64,000 nt of DNA from Geminicoccaceae bacterium (GCA_028285265.1 JANQPX010000060.1:1-64000), one strand, 5' to 3'; shown: positions 8,356 through 19,054, counted from the first letter of the stretch. The notes: a model not told the origin generated them from the letters alone. Numbers and translations: made by a program.

Positions 8356-11300
8356 ATGAGAGTAGAGCGCGCCTTCACCACCGCCGGAAACTCCCCTTAC
8401 GAGGGAGTGGCTTTTCGGACAGCTACGAGCGAGATCCGCAACCCTGACGGGTCGATCGTCTTCAAACTTGATGAGATCGACGTGCCAGCTGCCTGGTCGC
8501 AGGTCGCGGTCGACGTCCTCGCACAGAAGTATTTCAGGAAAGCTGGCGTGCCGGCCGCACTGAAAACCGTCACCGAGAAGAATGTGCCGGCGTGGCTGCG
8601 CTCCAGAAGACCTGACAACAAAGAGCTGAAGAAGCTTCCCGAAGACAAACGCTTTGGCGGTGAGCGCTCAGCGAAGCAGGTATTCGATCGACTTGCTGGC
8701 ACCTGGACCTATTGGGGTTGGAAGGGCGGCTATTTCGATAGCGCGGCGGATGCCGAAGCGTTCTATGACGAACTTCGCTATATGCTGGCGACTCAGCGCT
8801 GCGCACCAAATTCGCCGCAGTGGTTCAATACTGGCCTCCATTGGGCCTACGGCATCGACGGCCCGGCTCAAGGACACTACTACCCCGACCCGAAAACCGG
8901 CGAAGTCAAAAAGTCTGACAGCGCCTATGAGCGTCCACAGCCCCACGCCTGTTTTATCCAAAGCGTCGACGATGATCTCGTGAACTCAGGCGGAATCATG
9001 GATCTCTGGGTACGGGAAGCCAGGCTTTTCAAATACGGCTCGGGCACGGGCTCGAATTTCTCTAAGCTTCGCGGTGCAAACGAACCTCTTTCCGGTGGTG
9101 GCAAGTCATCGGGTTTGATGAGCTTCCTAAAGATCGGTGATCGGGCGGCAGGAGCCATTAAATCTGGCGGAACGACCAGACGCGCAGCAAAGATGGTCAC
9201 CGTTGACGTCGATCACCCCGATATCGAAGAGTTCGTTAACTGGAAGGTGGTGGAAGAGCAGAAGGTTGCGGCGCTGGTCGCTGGGTCAAAGCTCCTGAAC
9301 CGCCATCTCAATGATATTCTTGGCGCCTGCCATAAGGGTGGCCTCGACGGAGAAGCGCGCTTCGACCCCCAAGAAAATTCGGAGCTGAAGAAGGCTATCA
9401 AAGCAGCAAGAAAAGTACTGCTGCCGGAGAACGCCATTCAGCAGACCATCCAATTCGCACGTCAAGGCTATACCCGCCTTGAAATCCCAACCTATACGAC
9501 GGATTGGGATTCGGATGCCTATCTCACTGTTGCAGGTCAAAATTCCAATAACTCGATCCGAGTGAGCAACGAGTTTCTGGAGCGGGTCAATGACGGCGGT
9601 GCTTGGGATCTAACCACGCGCACCAATGACGGCGTTGCCAAAACCCTCAAGGCGCGGGACCTGTGGGATCAGATCTCAAGAGCAGCCTGGGCGAGTGCCG
9701 ATCCGGGCGTGCAATACGACACGACCATTAACGAATGGCACACTTGTCCTGTTTCAGGGCGGATCAATGCATCCAATCCATGCTCAGAGTACATGTTTTT
9801 GGATGACACAGCCTGCAATCTGGCCTCGCTGAACCTTATTACTTTCCTGAACCAGGACGGCTCATTCGATACGGAGCGCTTCGCGCACAGCACGCGTCTT
9901 TGGACGATCGTGCTCGAAATTTCGGTCATGATGGCGCAATACCCCTCTGAGCGCATCGCCGAGCTTTCCTACCGCTATCGCACGCTGGGTCTCGGCTTCG
10001 CCAATCTCGGCGGCATGCTGATGGCAAGAGGCATCAGCTATGACAGCCCTGAAGGACGGGCGATTGCAGGGGCGATTACCGCGCTGATGACCGGCGTCAC
10101 CTATGCAGTTTCGGCTGAGATGGCGAAGGAGCTTGGCCCCTTCGCCGGCTACGAGCCCAACAAAGACGAAATGCTGCGAGTGATGCGCAATCATCGGCGT
10201 GCCGCTTATGGCGAGAAACGCGACTATGAGGCGCTTTCTGTTCGCCCCGTGCCGCTTGATGCGACTCATTGCGACTGGAAAGATTTGGTCGTCGCTGCAG
10301 AAGAGGCCTGGGATCAAGCGCTAGAACTCGGCGAAGCCCATGGCTACCGCAACGCCCAGACCACCGTGATCGCCCCCACGGGCACGATCGGGCTAGTCAT
10401 GGATTGCGATACCACCGGTATCGAACCCGATTTTGCTCTGGTGAAGTTCAAGAAACTTGCCGGCGGCGGGTATTTCAAGATCATCAATCGCATGGTGCCG
10501 CGAGCCCTTGCCACACTCGGCTACCAGCCGGAACAGATCGAAACGATTATTCGCTATGCGGTCGGCAATGGCTCCTTGAAAAACGCGCCGGAGATCAATC
10601 ACGAAGCCTTGAAGATGAAGGGTTTTACGCCTGACGTGTTGGAGCGTCTGGAACAAGCCCTTCCGAGTGCGTTCGATATCAAATACGCATTCAACCCCTA
10701 CACACTCGGCCAAGACTTCTGCAGGGATGTCCTCGGCATCTCAGATGAGAAGCTTGCAGATTTTGAGCTCGATCTGCTCGCTGAGATCGGCTTCACCAAG
10801 TCCCAATACGAGGCAGCAAACCTTTATTGCTGCGGTGCGATGACTGTCGAGGGTGCCCCTGGCCTTAAAGATGAGCACCTGCCCGTCTTTGACTGTGCGA
10901 ATCCTTGCGGTCGCCTTGGCAAACGTTTCCTGCAAACGTCCAGCCATATTCGTATGATGGCATCGGCACAGCCCTTCATCTCGGGAGCCATATCCAAGAC
11001 CATCAATATGCCCGGCACTGCCACGGTCGAGGATTGCGGTGACGCCTATATGGAGGCTTGGCAACTCGGCCTGAAAGCCATGGCACTCTACCGTGATGGC
11101 TCGAAGCTCTCCCAGCCACTGTCGGCGATCGCTCTCGGTGACGACATCGAAGAAGACGATGATGCGGTCGAAGCGCCGCTTTCCGCAGCACGTGTTCAAG
11201 AGATTGCGGAAAAAGTTGCACGCGCTGCGGTGGAACGTCATCGCCTGCCGAATCGCCGAAAAGGCTACACCCAAAAGGCATCAGTTGGTGGCCATAAGGT

Positions 11301-12000
11301 GTATCTAAGGACTGGCGAATATGCCGATGGCAGTCTCGGTGAGATTTTCATCGACATGCATAAAGAGGGCGCCGCCTTCCGCTCCCTCATGAACAGCTTT
11401 GCGATCGCCGTTTCGATTGGCCTCCAATATGGCGTGCCGCTCGAGGAGTTCGTTGAGGCGTTTGCCTATACCCGCTTTGAGCCTTCTGGCCCAGTTCAGG
11501 GCAATGATACGGTCAAGATGGCAAGCTCGGTGCTCGATTATATCTTCCGCGAGCTTGCAATTTCTTATCTGGACCGCGTCGATCTCGCCCATGTCGATCC
11601 GGCCAACCTACAGCCCGATAGCTTAAGCGACAGCGAAAAAGAACAGCGACTTAAACGAGATGATGGGGACACAATCGCGCGCATCGCCAGCAGTGGTTTT
11701 GTACGCGGCAATCTGCGTCTTCTTCAGGGTGGTAGCCGCCCCGAAGAGCAGATGGAGACGGCCCCACCCGCAATTCATGGCCGGCATGGCGGCGACGGCG
11801 GTAACGCTGTCAGCACCGCGCTGGCTGTGAGTGACTCACCAGAAACGGCCGTTCTTGAAGAACGGTTGGCTCAGGTGAGACTGGCGAGGCTCAAAGGGTA
11901 TGAAGGTGATCCCTGCCCGAGCTGCGCCAACTTCACTCTGGTACGCAGCGGCACCTGCCTGAAATGTGACACTTGCGGCTCCACGACGGGCTGCTCGTGA
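8356..12000 (+). CDS. nrdJ: Adenosylcobalamin-dependent ribonucleotide reductase (class II)
   Basis: Reduces ribonucleotides to deoxyribonucleotides using a radical generated from adenosylcobalamin. The 1214 residues fit the long alphaproteobacterial NrdJ form. Visible features are the substrate-site segment [11 protein letters not shown], a conserved [13 protein letters not shown] stretch, the [11 protein letters not shown] and [16 protein letters not shown] motifs, and a C-terminal cysteine-rich tail (CPSCANF...CLKCDTCGS). The tail is the redox/zinc element that regenerates the active site. GGAG at 8344 supports ATG 8356 (spacing 8); an in-frame TTG at 8353 is a weaker alternative. An NrdR-like box lies upstream and a strong terminator follows. 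B12 dependence means the organism must make or import cobalamin. Confidence 0.96.
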   Translation: MRVERAFTTAGNSPYEGVAFRTATSEIRNPDGSIVFKLDEIDVPAAWSQVAVDVLAQKYFRKAGVPAALKTVTEKNVPAWLRSRRPDNKELKKLPEDKRFGGERSAKQVFDRLAGTWTYWGWKGGYFDSAADAEAFYDELRYMLATQRCAPNSPQWFNTGLHWAYGIDGPAQGHYYPDPKTGEVKKSDSAYERPQPHACFIQSVDDDLVNSGGIMDLWVREARLFKYGSGTGSNFSKLRGANEPLSGGGKSSGLMSFLKIGDRAAGAIKSGGTTRRAAKMVTVDVDHPDIEEFVNWKVVEEQKVAALVAGSKLLNRHLNDILGACHKGGLDGEARFDPQENSELKKAIKAARKVLLPENAIQQTIQFARQGYTRLEIPTYTTDWDSDAYLTVAGQNSNNSIRVSNEFLERVNDGGAWDLTTRTNDGVAKTLKARDLWDQISRAAWASADPGVQYDTTINEWHTCPVSGRINASNPCSEYMFLDDTACNLASLNLITFLNQDGSFDTERFAHSTRLWTIVLEISVMMAQYPSERIAELSYRYRTLGLGFANLGGMLMARGISYDSPEGRAIAGAITALMTGVTYAVSAEMAKELGPFAGYEPNKDEMLRVMRNHRRAAYGEKRDYEALSVRPVPLDATHCDWKDLVVAAEEAWDQALELGEAHGYRNAQTTVIAPTGTIGLVMDCDTTGIEPDFALVKFKKLAGGGYFKIINRMVPRALATLGYQPEQIETIIRYAVGNGSLKNAPEINHEALKMKGFTPDVLERLEQALPSAFDIKYAFNPYTLGQDFCRDVLGISDEKLADFELDLLAEIGFTKSQYEAANLYCCGAMTVEGAPGLKDEHLPVFDCANPCGRLGKRFLQTSSHIRMMASAQPFISGAISKTINMPGTATVEDCGDAYMEAWQLGLKAMALYRDGSKLSQPLSAIALGDDIEEDDDAVEAPLSAARVQEIAEKVARAAVERHRLPNRRKGYTQKASVGGHKVYLRTGEYADGSLGEIFIDMHKEGAAFRSLMNSFAIAVSIGLQYGVPLEEFVEAFAYTRFEPSGPVQGNDTVKMASSVLDYIFRELAISYLDRVDLAHVDPANLQPDSLSDSEKEQRLKRDDGDTIARIASSGFVRGNLRLLQGGSRPEEQMETAPPAIHGRHGGDGGNAVSTALAVSDSPETAVLEERLAQVRLARLKGYEGDPCPSCANFTLVRSGTCLKCDTCGSTTGCS

Positions 12001-12068
12001 TGGGACACATGATGGTGATGACGCACTTCCCAGCGTAGCAGAGACTTACTTCCTCCTCCCAAGCCTGC

Positions 12069-12102
12069 GGCCCGGCATTTCGATGCCGGGCCCATTTTTT
12101 TT
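12069..12102 (+). terminator. Intrinsic terminator after nrdJ
   Basis: A perfect 10-bp stem (GGCCCGGCAT / ATGCCGGGCC) closes a TTCG tetraloop and is followed by CA and eight T residues. It lies about 70 bases after the nrdJ stop. Confidence 0.93.
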
Positions 12103-12756
12103 CGACATGCCGAGGAGCGCGAGCGAACACGAACGCCGCTCTCCCTGACAACACCTTATGTGTTGCAACTATCACAGCCCCTAACCTCACCACGTGCGGC
12201 CTCCTAGAGCCACCTGACCGGGTATGTGCACAATGTGATGCACAGCCTCTTGCTTGACTCAAACTCAACCCAAGTGGAGGCGCGATCCATCGGATCAATT
12301 CTTGCGTCGCAGCATATAAAACCGTGGCAAATCAGTCACATATGGAGAGGGAATAAAGATAGTCCCGGACTTGACTGTGGTTTTTCGTCAAGACCGATTT
12401 ACGCTACCAATGCGTGAATGTTTCGAAGGGTGATCACTTCGTCAGCTGTTGATGGACCAGCCGTTCGGACGTTCAGTGAAACAATAGAATCCGCTGCGAT
12501 TTGAGCTGATCGAAACCGGCAGATGCGTGTCGACACGAGCTCAGGAACAAGCCTTGGGATGCTGGGTTTTCGTGATCAGCGGCTCAGCGCTTTAACCGCT
12601 TGTTAAGCACGACTCCCTAATTTGATGGGAACGTGCCGGAGCCGTGTAGGAACGTCATGCGCTTGCAATGACGTGGGCGACATAAAGGAGCGTCGGGACG
12701 ATGGGGACGATCGCAGACGATAGAGTGCCAGCCCTTACTTTGGTGTAGACAACGTC
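12103..12756. other. Gene-free spacer before the N-formylglutamate amidohydrolase gene
   Basis: About 650 bases without a supportable gene. It contains a CtrA-type box at 12592-12606 and a short dyad (GTGCA...TGCAC) near 12227-12244. Otherwise I see no RNA gene or repeat. Confidence 0.5.
12592..12606. promoter_or_regulatory. CtrA-type box TTAA-N7-TTAA
   Basis: TTAA CCGCTTG TTAA matches the alphaproteobacterial CtrA full-site pattern exactly, and its first arm extends to TTAACC. It lies 150 bases before the ATG of the downstream operon. Chance occurrence cannot be excluded. Confidence 0.45.
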
Positions 12757-13668
12757 ATGGATAGTTTTGCCGCCTCGGCGGAGTCAGAATTCGAGTCAGC
12801 CCCCTCAGCATTGCCCGCGATGTCAATTGGCGAGACACCCGACATCGAGGTTTTCAATCCAGAAGGCAAAGCCTCTGTTTTGCTTTTATCTGATCATTCC
12901 GGATGCCGAATTCCGGAGGAGTTGAATGGGCTCGGGCTCGATGAAAAAGAGCGATCAAGACATATCGCTTGGGATATCGGCACGACCGACATGACGAGAC
13001 GGCTCGCAAAAAAAATTGATGCGCCCGCTGTCCTCAATCACATTTCGCGACTGGTGATCGACCCGAATCGACTGCCACGCACGCCAACCTCGATTCCAGA
13101 AATTTCTGACGGCACGGTCATTCCTGGCAATCAAAACCTCTCAGAAGCGGAGGTTAGGCGCCGGATCGGCCTCTCCTTCATCCCCTATCACCGCGCCATA
13201 TCGCAGCAGCTCGCTCGGTTGCGACGCGGGGGCGCTGTGCCGGCTATCATTGCGATGCACAGCTTCACACCCGCCATGCAAAAGCAATGGCGCCCTTGGG
13301 AAGCAGCGGTTCTCTGGTCGACTCAGGACGATCGTCTGGCAATGCCGGTTCTTCAGGGATTACGGGCCTATTCCGAGTTCTGCATTGGCGCCAATCAACC
13401 CTATTCTGGCGACCATCCCGACGGATATTCACTTCAGTTTCACGGCTTGCGCACGGGTTTTCCAAACGTGGCTTTCGAGGTCCGTCAAGACCAGATTTCC
13501 ACCAAGAACGACGCCGAAGGTTGGGCAGATCGACTCTACAAGGTCTTGCAACCTGCGCTTTCCGATCCCACACTCTACCGACGATGGGGGAGCTGGAGGC
13601 GCCTAGATCATGTCGATTGTGCCGCCGTCACTGACGCTGGGAGTCGAAGAAGAATACCTGCTGGTTGA
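12757..13668 (+). CDS. N-formylglutamate amidohydrolase family protein
   Basis: A 303-residue member of the FGase family, enzymes that hydrolyse N-formylglutamate to glutamate and formate or act on related N-acylated substrates. The family pattern is readable: LLLSDHSGCRIP, HIAWDIGTTDM, SRLVIDPNR and the IIAMHSFTPAM segment, which carry the likely metal-binding His/Asp residues. The first 30 residues are Ser/Glu-rich and may be dispensable; the ATG at 12757 lacks a strong ribosome site. Its 3' end overlaps the next gene by 59 bases in another frame, so the two are probably coupled. No other histidine-degradation gene is nearby, so a role in the Hut pathway is uncertain. Confidence 0.87.
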   Translation: MDSFAASAESEFESAPSALPAMSIGETPDIEVFNPEGKASVLLLSDHSGCRIPEELNGLGLDEKERSRHIAWDIGTTDMTRRLAKKIDAPAVLNHISRLVIDPNRLPRTPTSIPEISDGTVIPGNQNLSEAEVRRRIGLSFIPYHRAISQQLARLRRGGAVPAIIAMHSFTPAMQKQWRPWEAAVLWSTQDDRLAMPVLQGLRAYSEFCIGANQPYSGDHPDGYSLQFHGLRTGFPNVAFEVRQDQISTKNDAEGWADRLYKVLQPALSDPTLYRRWGSWRRLDHVDCAAVTDAGSRRRIPAG

Positions 13669-14818
13669 TCCCAAAAGCCGTGACCTTGTCAAGGCACCGC
13701 CAGACGGGTTCATGAAGGCTTGTAAGGATCGTTTGGGCGACGGCGTCGGCCACGAACTCCTCGAGTCACAGATCGAGGTGGGAACACCAGTCTGTTCAGA
13801 TATCGCTGAGGTTCGCCACGAGCTGACCAAACTGCGCCTTGGCGTTTCTGAAATTGCGCAGGAATTCGGTATGGCGATGATGGCATCGTCTACACATCCG
13901 TTTGCGCGCTATGCCGATCAGGCCCAGGTCAAGAATGACCGGTATGATGGGCTTATCGCCGATCTTCGAGCCCTTGTTGATCGCATGCTGATCTGTGGCA
14001 TGCATGTTCATGCGGCGATAGAAGATGAGGAGCTTAGGATCGACCTGATGAATCAGGCGACCTATTTCTTACCGCATCTTCTAGCGCTCTCGACCTCATC
14101 GCCGTTTTGGGAGGGCAAAAATACCGGCCTCAAAGCTTATCGCCCGACCTGCTTCGGTGATTTGCCGAGAACCGGCCTGCCCGAATATTTCTCAAGTGCT
14201 GCCGCCTGGCATGAAATGCTTGGCCAGCTGGCACAGACAGGCCTGTGTCAGGATCCAAGCAAGATCTGGTGGGATATCCGACCAAGCTGTCGCTTTCCGA
14301 CTCTCGAAATGCGAATCTGCGATATCTGCACTACACTTGATGATACGATCACGATCGCTGCGCTTTATCAGGCGATCCTCGCGACCTTGTATCGCGCACG
14401 CTCGCAGAATCAAAGCTGGCGGCAATATCGTCAGATTTTGATTGCCGAGAACAAATCGTTAGCCCAACGTTACGGAATCGATGCCTCGCTTGCAGATTAT
14501 GGGGCACTGTCCTGTAAGCCTTTTCCTGAGCTGGTTGACGAAATCATCGATCTGGTTCAGATCGAGGCAGCTCGCTGGGGATGCCTTGCAGAGATTGAAC
14601 ATGCCCGTACAATCCTCATGCGCGGCACCAGCGCCGATCGACAATTGGATGTTTTCACGCGCGCACGGGCTGCAGGGGCCGATCACGAGGAAGCCTGCCG
14701 TGAAGTGGTTGACTGGCTGGTCGCCGAAACTGTAGCCGGGCTTGAGGCCAGCGAGGCTCCTATCGCCCCAAAGTGGGCTAAGTCTGAGGAAGAGCATGAA
14801 CGAAACCGATTTGGATGA
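13610..14818 (+). CDS. YbdK-type carboxylate-amine ligase (glutamate-cysteine ligase 2 family)
   Basis: A 402-residue protein of the GCS2/YbdK family, ATP-dependent enzymes that join a carboxylate (glutamate in tested members) to an amine. The N-terminal LGVEEEYLLVDP carries the acidic metal/ATP-site residues. HELLESQIEVGTPVC, CGMHVHAAI and IWWDIRPSCRFPTLEMRICD are the other conserved blocks. It overlaps the N-formylglutamate amidohydrolase by 59 bases and the DUF1244 gene by 23 bases, so a three-gene operon is likely. Pairing with an N-acylglutamate hydrolase suggests glutamyl-conjugate metabolism; the true substrate is unknown. Confidence 0.9.
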   Translation: MSIVPPSLTLGVEEEYLLVDPKSRDLVKAPPDGFMKACKDRLGDGVGHELLESQIEVGTPVCSDIAEVRHELTKLRLGVSEIAQEFGMAMMASSTHPFARYADQAQVKNDRYDGLIADLRALVDRMLICGMHVHAAIEDEELRIDLMNQATYFLPHLLALSTSSPFWEGKNTGLKAYRPTCFGDLPRTGLPEYFSSAAAWHEMLGQLAQTGLCQDPSKIWWDIRPSCRFPTLEMRICDICTTLDDTITIAALYQAILATLYRARSQNQSWRQYRQILIAENKSLAQRYGIDASLADYGALSCKPFPELVDEIIDLVQIEAARWGCLAEIEHARTILMRGTSADRQLDVFTRARAAGADHEEACREVVDWLVAETVAGLEASEAPIAPKWAKSEEEHERNRFG

Positions 14819-15110
14819 GACGACCCGCACAGAGCTGGAAGCTGCGGCCTTTCGGACTCTGGTTGGTCATTTACGCGAGCGGACGGATGTTCAAAATATC
14901 GATTTGATGAATCTGTCCGGGTTTTGCCGAAACTGCCTTTCCAAATGGTATCGAGCTGCCGCGGAAGATCGTGGACTGGATCTTTCCTATGAAGATGCCC
15001 GCGAGATCGTCTATGGCATGCCCTACGCCGAGTGGAAGTCCGCACATCAGACCGAAGCCACGCCCGAGCAAAAGGCGGCCTACGCGAAATCACATAAGAC
15101 CGGCCATTAA
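14796..15110 (+). CDS. DUF1244 family protein
   Basis: A 104-residue protein with the conserved DUF1244 core SGFCRNCLSKWYRAAAED, which includes two cysteines, followed by a YEDAREIVYGMPY segment and an alanine-rich tail. The family is widespread in proteobacteria and has no assigned biochemical function that I can state. GAGGAAGA lies directly before the ATG at 14796. The start is inside the end of the YbdK gene (23-base overlap), which argues for translation as part of that operon. Confidence 0.88.
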   Translation: MNETDLDETTRTELEAAAFRTLVGHLRERTDVQNIDLMNLSGFCRNCLSKWYRAAAEDRGLDLSYEDAREIVYGMPYAEWKSAHQTEATPEQKAAYAKSHKTGH

Positions 15111-15297
15111 CCCTACGGTCAGGCAAGTCGACTGAAATAGAATGAAGTTAGATCAAGCCATATTAACCAATTCCTTGCGTGATTTTGGTTAAAATTTGGT
15201 ATGTGAGTATTCCATTTTGCATTAGTTTTTCATTAACTATTTTACAAACTCGATCGGCTTTGCTCTCAAATCTATAGATATCCCCAGACAGTCTTTT

Positions 15298-18200
15298 ATG
15301 GGGATGTCGATGAACAAGCGCCATCGGAACAGTCGCTTATCAAAACTTCTTGCACGCGGCGTCGCTGGGTCAGCGTTGTTGATCCTCTGTGCCGTTGCTG
15401 CATTCGAGCTTCAGACATCCTGGTTGCAATCCGAATTCTTCAGCAGCTTTGCAAAGGAGCTGACTTTCGATTTGAAGGATGGCCACCATCCAAACGCCCA
15501 TCGCCCTGATACCGGGCCTCACAATAAGCGGCTTGGCTACGTTCAATTGGACAGGTTTGAGGGTCGTCTCGAACAACGCGGTTTTGATCTGACTCGCCAG
15601 GCCGGCCTTTCACCGAGACATTTCCAATTTGTGCAGGCAGGCGGTTTCCCGATCTACTCAGAGAAGAACCGTGCTGGACTGAAGCTCCTCGATCACAAAG
15701 GCGAAGTCGTTCATCAAGCGCGCTTTCCTGCACGAGTCTATCCAGCGTTCGAGGCCGTTCCGTCGTTGGTTCTCGCAACGCTGCTCTTTATCGAAAACCG
15801 CGAGCTACTTGATCCTATCGAAGACCGACGGAATCCTTCTGTCGACTGGAGCAGGCTCGCAGCCCTCCTTCCAGGCCTCGCTAAGCAGCTGGTTGGAGGC
15901 AGCGGGCGTGCCGCCGGGGGCAGCACGCTCGCCACCCAGATCGAAAAGTTCCGGCATTCACCAGGTGGTCAAACACAAGGCCCTGAGGACAAACTCCGTC
16001 AGATGGTCTCTGCAAGCCTTCGCGCCTATCGAGATGGTGCCGATACCAAGGACCATCGCCAGCAAGTCGCACTCGACTATCTGAATGGTACGCCGTTAAG
16101 CGCCAGGCGTGGCTTTGGGGAAATCAATGGTATCGGCGATGGTCTTTTTGCCTGGTTCGGCGCTGATTTTGGCGAAGTCAACGGTCTCCTCAGCAAACCT
16201 GCGGACTCGATGTATGGGTTAATGCGCAAGGCACATGCCTATAAGCAGGTCCTCGCCCTGCTGATCGCTCAACGGAGGCCTTCCTACTATCTGCTCGCCG
16301 GTCGTGATGATCTGGAAGCTCTCTGCAATCAGCACCTGCGCCTGCTTATGCGGGAAGGCGTGATCGAGTCCAAGCTTGCTGAAACTGCCCTTGGCTTGGA
16401 TCTCCATTTTGTCGATGCGCTACCAAAAGCCGAGACGACCTCGCATCTCGATCTCAAGGCGACCAACGCGCTTCGAAACGAACTGATGTCCCTCTTGGGG
16501 ATCTCTGATCTCTACGCACTCGATCGGCTCGATCTGACACTTGCGAGCAGCATCAATGTTGAAGCCCAGCGCCGGGTTACTGATGTGCTTCAGGGCCTAC
16601 GTGATCCCGAAACTGCAAGAAAACTCGGGCTTTATGGCCACCGGCTCCTAAAGCCGGACGCAAGCAATGACCCGCTTGTTATCAGTCTTGCTGTCTATGA
16701 GCGCGGCAGCGACACCAATTTCCTTCGCGTTCAGGCCGACAATCTGAACAAGCCCTTTGACATCAATAGCGGTGCCAAGCTTGATCTGGGCTCGACGGCG
16801 AAGCTAAGGACCCTCATTACCTACCTTGAAGTGATCGCTGAGATCCATGAGCGATTCGCTGGATCGGACTTCAAGGACCTTGCCAAGGCTGCGCGCAACG
16901 GTCCGGATGGGCTGACACGCTGGGTCGCGCAAACTTTGAGAAGTCGCCCTGATCGTTCGCTTTCGACTCTACTCCAATCAGCGATGGAGAAGCGCTATTC
17001 CGCCAGCACCCGCGAGCGCTTTCGCACCGGCGGAGGTCTCCATCAATTCGCCAACTTCAATAAGCGTGACAATGGCCGTGTCGTGTCAGTCGCCGAAGCG
17101 ATGCGCCATTCGATCAACCTGCCATTCATTCGGATGATGCGCGACATCGTCAACTATCATATCGGCGAAGATGGCTATGCGGTTCTCGCCGACAGGAGCC
17201 ACGCCAGGCGCACAAGCTATCTAAGGAGATACACGGACCAAGAAGCCATGACATTTCTCCGGCGCTTTCATCGTGAACTTGCCCATCTCGAGGCGGATGA
17301 GGTCCTGGCGCACATGACCAACCGTATTCGGCCAACGAAACATCGACTGGCAGCTCTTTTCCGATTTGTGCGCCCGGATGCCTCGAAATCAGCATTTATC
17401 GAATTCCTGAAGGAACACGAGAAGACCATGCATCTATCCGCCAAGGCGATGGTGGACTTGTACGACGACTACGATCCTCAGACCTTTAGCTTTGAAGATC
17501 AGGCTTTCCTTGTGAGACTTCATCCACTCCACCTATGGCTTGCGCGTGGCCTGCAGACTCAGCAGTTTCCAACAGTGCAAGATGCATGGATCGCAAGTGA
17601 TGAAGCCAAAACAGCAGCGGCTGCCTGGCTCTTCAAAACCAGGCGCAAAGGCGCCCAAGACCTGCGCATTAAGCAGATGTTGGAGGAAGATGCATTCAAG
17701 CGGATTCATCAGCGTTGGACGAAACTCGGCTATCCGTTCCCGTCCCTTGTTCCTTCCTATGCGACGTCAATAGGAAGTTCAGCTGACCGGCCGGATGCGC
17801 TTGCGACGCTGGTCGGCATTATCCTCAACGACGGTATCCTGAAACCGTCAACGCGGATTGAGGCCCTGCACTTTGCTGCCAGTACGCCTTATGAAACACG
17901 CTTCGAGCGACGCCTTGCGACTCCGGTTCGGGTCATGGCCGCAGACATTGCCAAAGCGGTACAGCGTACCATGATCGATATCGTCGACAACGGCACGGCA
18001 CGACGCCTAAGAGGAGGCTTTGACCGCGGGTCTGAATTCAAAACGGCCATCGGGGCAAAGACGGGTACGGGGGACCATCGGAAAAAGACATTCGATCGTC
18101 GCGGTAACCTGGTCAGCAGTGAGGTGATGAACCGCACGGCCACCGTGACCTTTTTCATCGGCGAACGCCTGTTCGGTAACCTCACGATCTTCGTCGCTGG

Positions 18201-18339
18201 TTCCGAGGCTGAGAACTATAGTTTCACCAGCTCGCTTCCGGCACAATTGCTGAAGGCACTCGCGCCGGCACTCATTCCCCTCATGCAGGAAAATGAACTC
18301 CTGACTGTGGACGCTCCACCGGTTCGCGAGGCATCTTGA
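15298..18339 (+). CDS. Bifunctional class A penicillin-binding protein with long insertion
   Basis: Peptidoglycan glycosyltransferase/transpeptidase, 1013 residues. A cytosolic tail and one membrane helix (about 20-38) precede the catalytic part. The GT51-like region has the catalytic Glu in FIENREL (E166) and GGSTLATQIEKFRHSPGG. The transpeptidase triad is SxxK at S499-T-A-K502, SxN at S605-I-N607 and KTG at 921-923. The spacing is odd: 106 residues between SxxK and SxN and about 314 between SxN and KTG, far above the roughly 125 in E. coli PBP1b. The excess (about 617-800) is rich in Arg, His and Leu. Start choice between ATG 15298 and ATG 15310 is unclear. It is monocistronic; the preceding 187 bases are AT-rich. 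Confidence 0.88.
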   Translation: MGMSMNKRHRNSRLSKLLARGVAGSALLILCAVAAFELQTSWLQSEFFSSFAKELTFDLKDGHHPNAHRPDTGPHNKRLGYVQLDRFEGRLEQRGFDLTRQAGLSPRHFQFVQAGGFPIYSEKNRAGLKLLDHKGEVVHQARFPARVYPAFEAVPSLVLATLLFIENRELLDPIEDRRNPSVDWSRLAALLPGLAKQLVGGSGRAAGGSTLATQIEKFRHSPGGQTQGPEDKLRQMVSASLRAYRDGADTKDHRQQVALDYLNGTPLSARRGFGEINGIGDGLFAWFGADFGEVNGLLSKPADSMYGLMRKAHAYKQVLALLIAQRRPSYYLLAGRDDLEALCNQHLRLLMREGVIESKLAETALGLDLHFVDALPKAETTSHLDLKATNALRNELMSLLGISDLYALDRLDLTLASSINVEAQRRVTDVLQGLRDPETARKLGLYGHRLLKPDASNDPLVISLAVYERGSDTNFLRVQADNLNKPFDINSGAKLDLGSTAKLRTLITYLEVIAEIHERFAGSDFKDLAKAARNGPDGLTRWVAQTLRSRPDRSLSTLLQSAMEKRYSASTRERFRTGGGLHQFANFNKRDNGRVVSVAEAMRHSINLPFIRMMRDIVNYHIGEDGYAVLADRSHARRTSYLRRYTDQEAMTFLRRFHRELAHLEADEVLAHMTNRIRPTKHRLAALFRFVRPDASKSAFIEFLKEHEKTMHLSAKAMVDLYDDYDPQTFSFEDQAFLVRLHPLHLWLARGLQTQQFPTVQDAWIASDEAKTAAAAWLFKTRRKGAQDLRIKQMLEEDAFKRIHQRWTKLGYPFPSLVPSYATSIGSSADRPDALATLVGIILNDGILKPSTRIEALHFAASTPYETRFERRLATPVRVMAADIAKAVQRTMIDIVDNGTARRLRGGFDRGSEFKTAIGAKTGTGDHRKKTFDRRGNLVSSEVMNRTATVTFFIGERLFGNLTIFVAGSEAENYSFTSSLPAQLLKALAPALIPLMQENELLTVDAPPVREAS

Positions 18340-18375
18340 CAACTCCTATCGCAGCTCACCTCAAGATCCAGCGAT

Positions 18376-19020
18376 TTACGCGCCCGGCTGGTGTTGAGGT
18401 GCGGCCATGGCGAAGGCCTCGATTTCCTGACAACGGTCGTTAATGGTGCGCAGTGTCGGGAATGGACCAAGGTCAACTTCGTAGCGCTTGGCATTGTAGA
18501 CCTGCGGAACAAGGCAGATATCGGCAAGGGTCGGCTCATCGCCATAGCAAAAGTCGCCTGGTGCCGCCTTCGCAGCAGCCTCAAGCGCCTTGAATCCATC
18601 AGCGATCCATCGATGATACCAAATCATGCGCTTCAGCTGGTCGCAGCCAAGATCTTTTTCGAGGTAGCTGATCACCCGCTGATTATTCAATGGATGGATA
18701 TCACACGCGATGATCTGTGCCATCGATCGCACATAAGCACGCCCCGCTGCATCATTTGGTAAGACGGCGGGCGTTGGATGGAGTTCCTCCAGGTAGTCAA
18801 TGATCGCGAGAGACTGGCTAATCTTGACATCACCACTTTCGAAAAATGGCAAAAGGGCTTGAGGATTGACCGCAAGATACTCCTCAGTTCGCTGACCGCC
18901 AGCCCGCAGATCTACAGGGATCTGCTCAAAGGTCAGCCCCTTGATATTGAGCGCGATGCGAACGCGATACGAAGCGCTGCTTCGCCAATAATCATACAAT
19001 CGCATTTCCATTGTCCCCAT
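18376..19020 (-). CDS. maiA: Maleylacetoacetate isomerase-like glutathione transferase (zeta class)
   Basis: A 214-residue GST-fold protein. The N-terminal YWRSSASYRVRIALN aligns with the zeta-class SSCxxRVRIAL active site, with Ala in the usual cysteine position, a change common in bacterial members. The C-terminal LADICLVPQVYNAKRY is strongly diagnostic of maleylacetoacetate isomerases, which use glutathione to isomerise maleylacetoacetate in tyrosine/homogentisate breakdown. No other homogentisate genes are in the window, so it may act on other small cis-unsaturated or chlorinated acids. Start is ATG 19020 or ATG 19011. A dehydrogenase and an aldolase gene follow upstream on the same strand. 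Confidence 0.88.
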   Translation of the reverse strand: MGTMEMRLYDYWRSSASYRVRIALNIKGLTFEQIPVDLRAGGQRTEEYLAVNPQALLPFFESGDVKISQSLAIIDYLEELHPTPAVLPNDAAGRAYVRSMAQIIACDIHPLNNQRVISYLEKDLGCDQLKRMIWYHRWIADGFKALEAAAKAAPGDFCYGDEPTLADICLVPQVYNAKRYEVDLGPFPTLRTINDRCQEIEAFAMAAPQHQPGA

Positions 19021-19054
19021 CTCTAATTGGCTGGTCCGCAGCGGCTTCGCTGAC

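Noticed and set aside
16219-18342. Several antisense open frames within the penicillin-binding protein gene
   Set aside because: They are shadows of a gene with conserved catalytic motifs on the plus strand.
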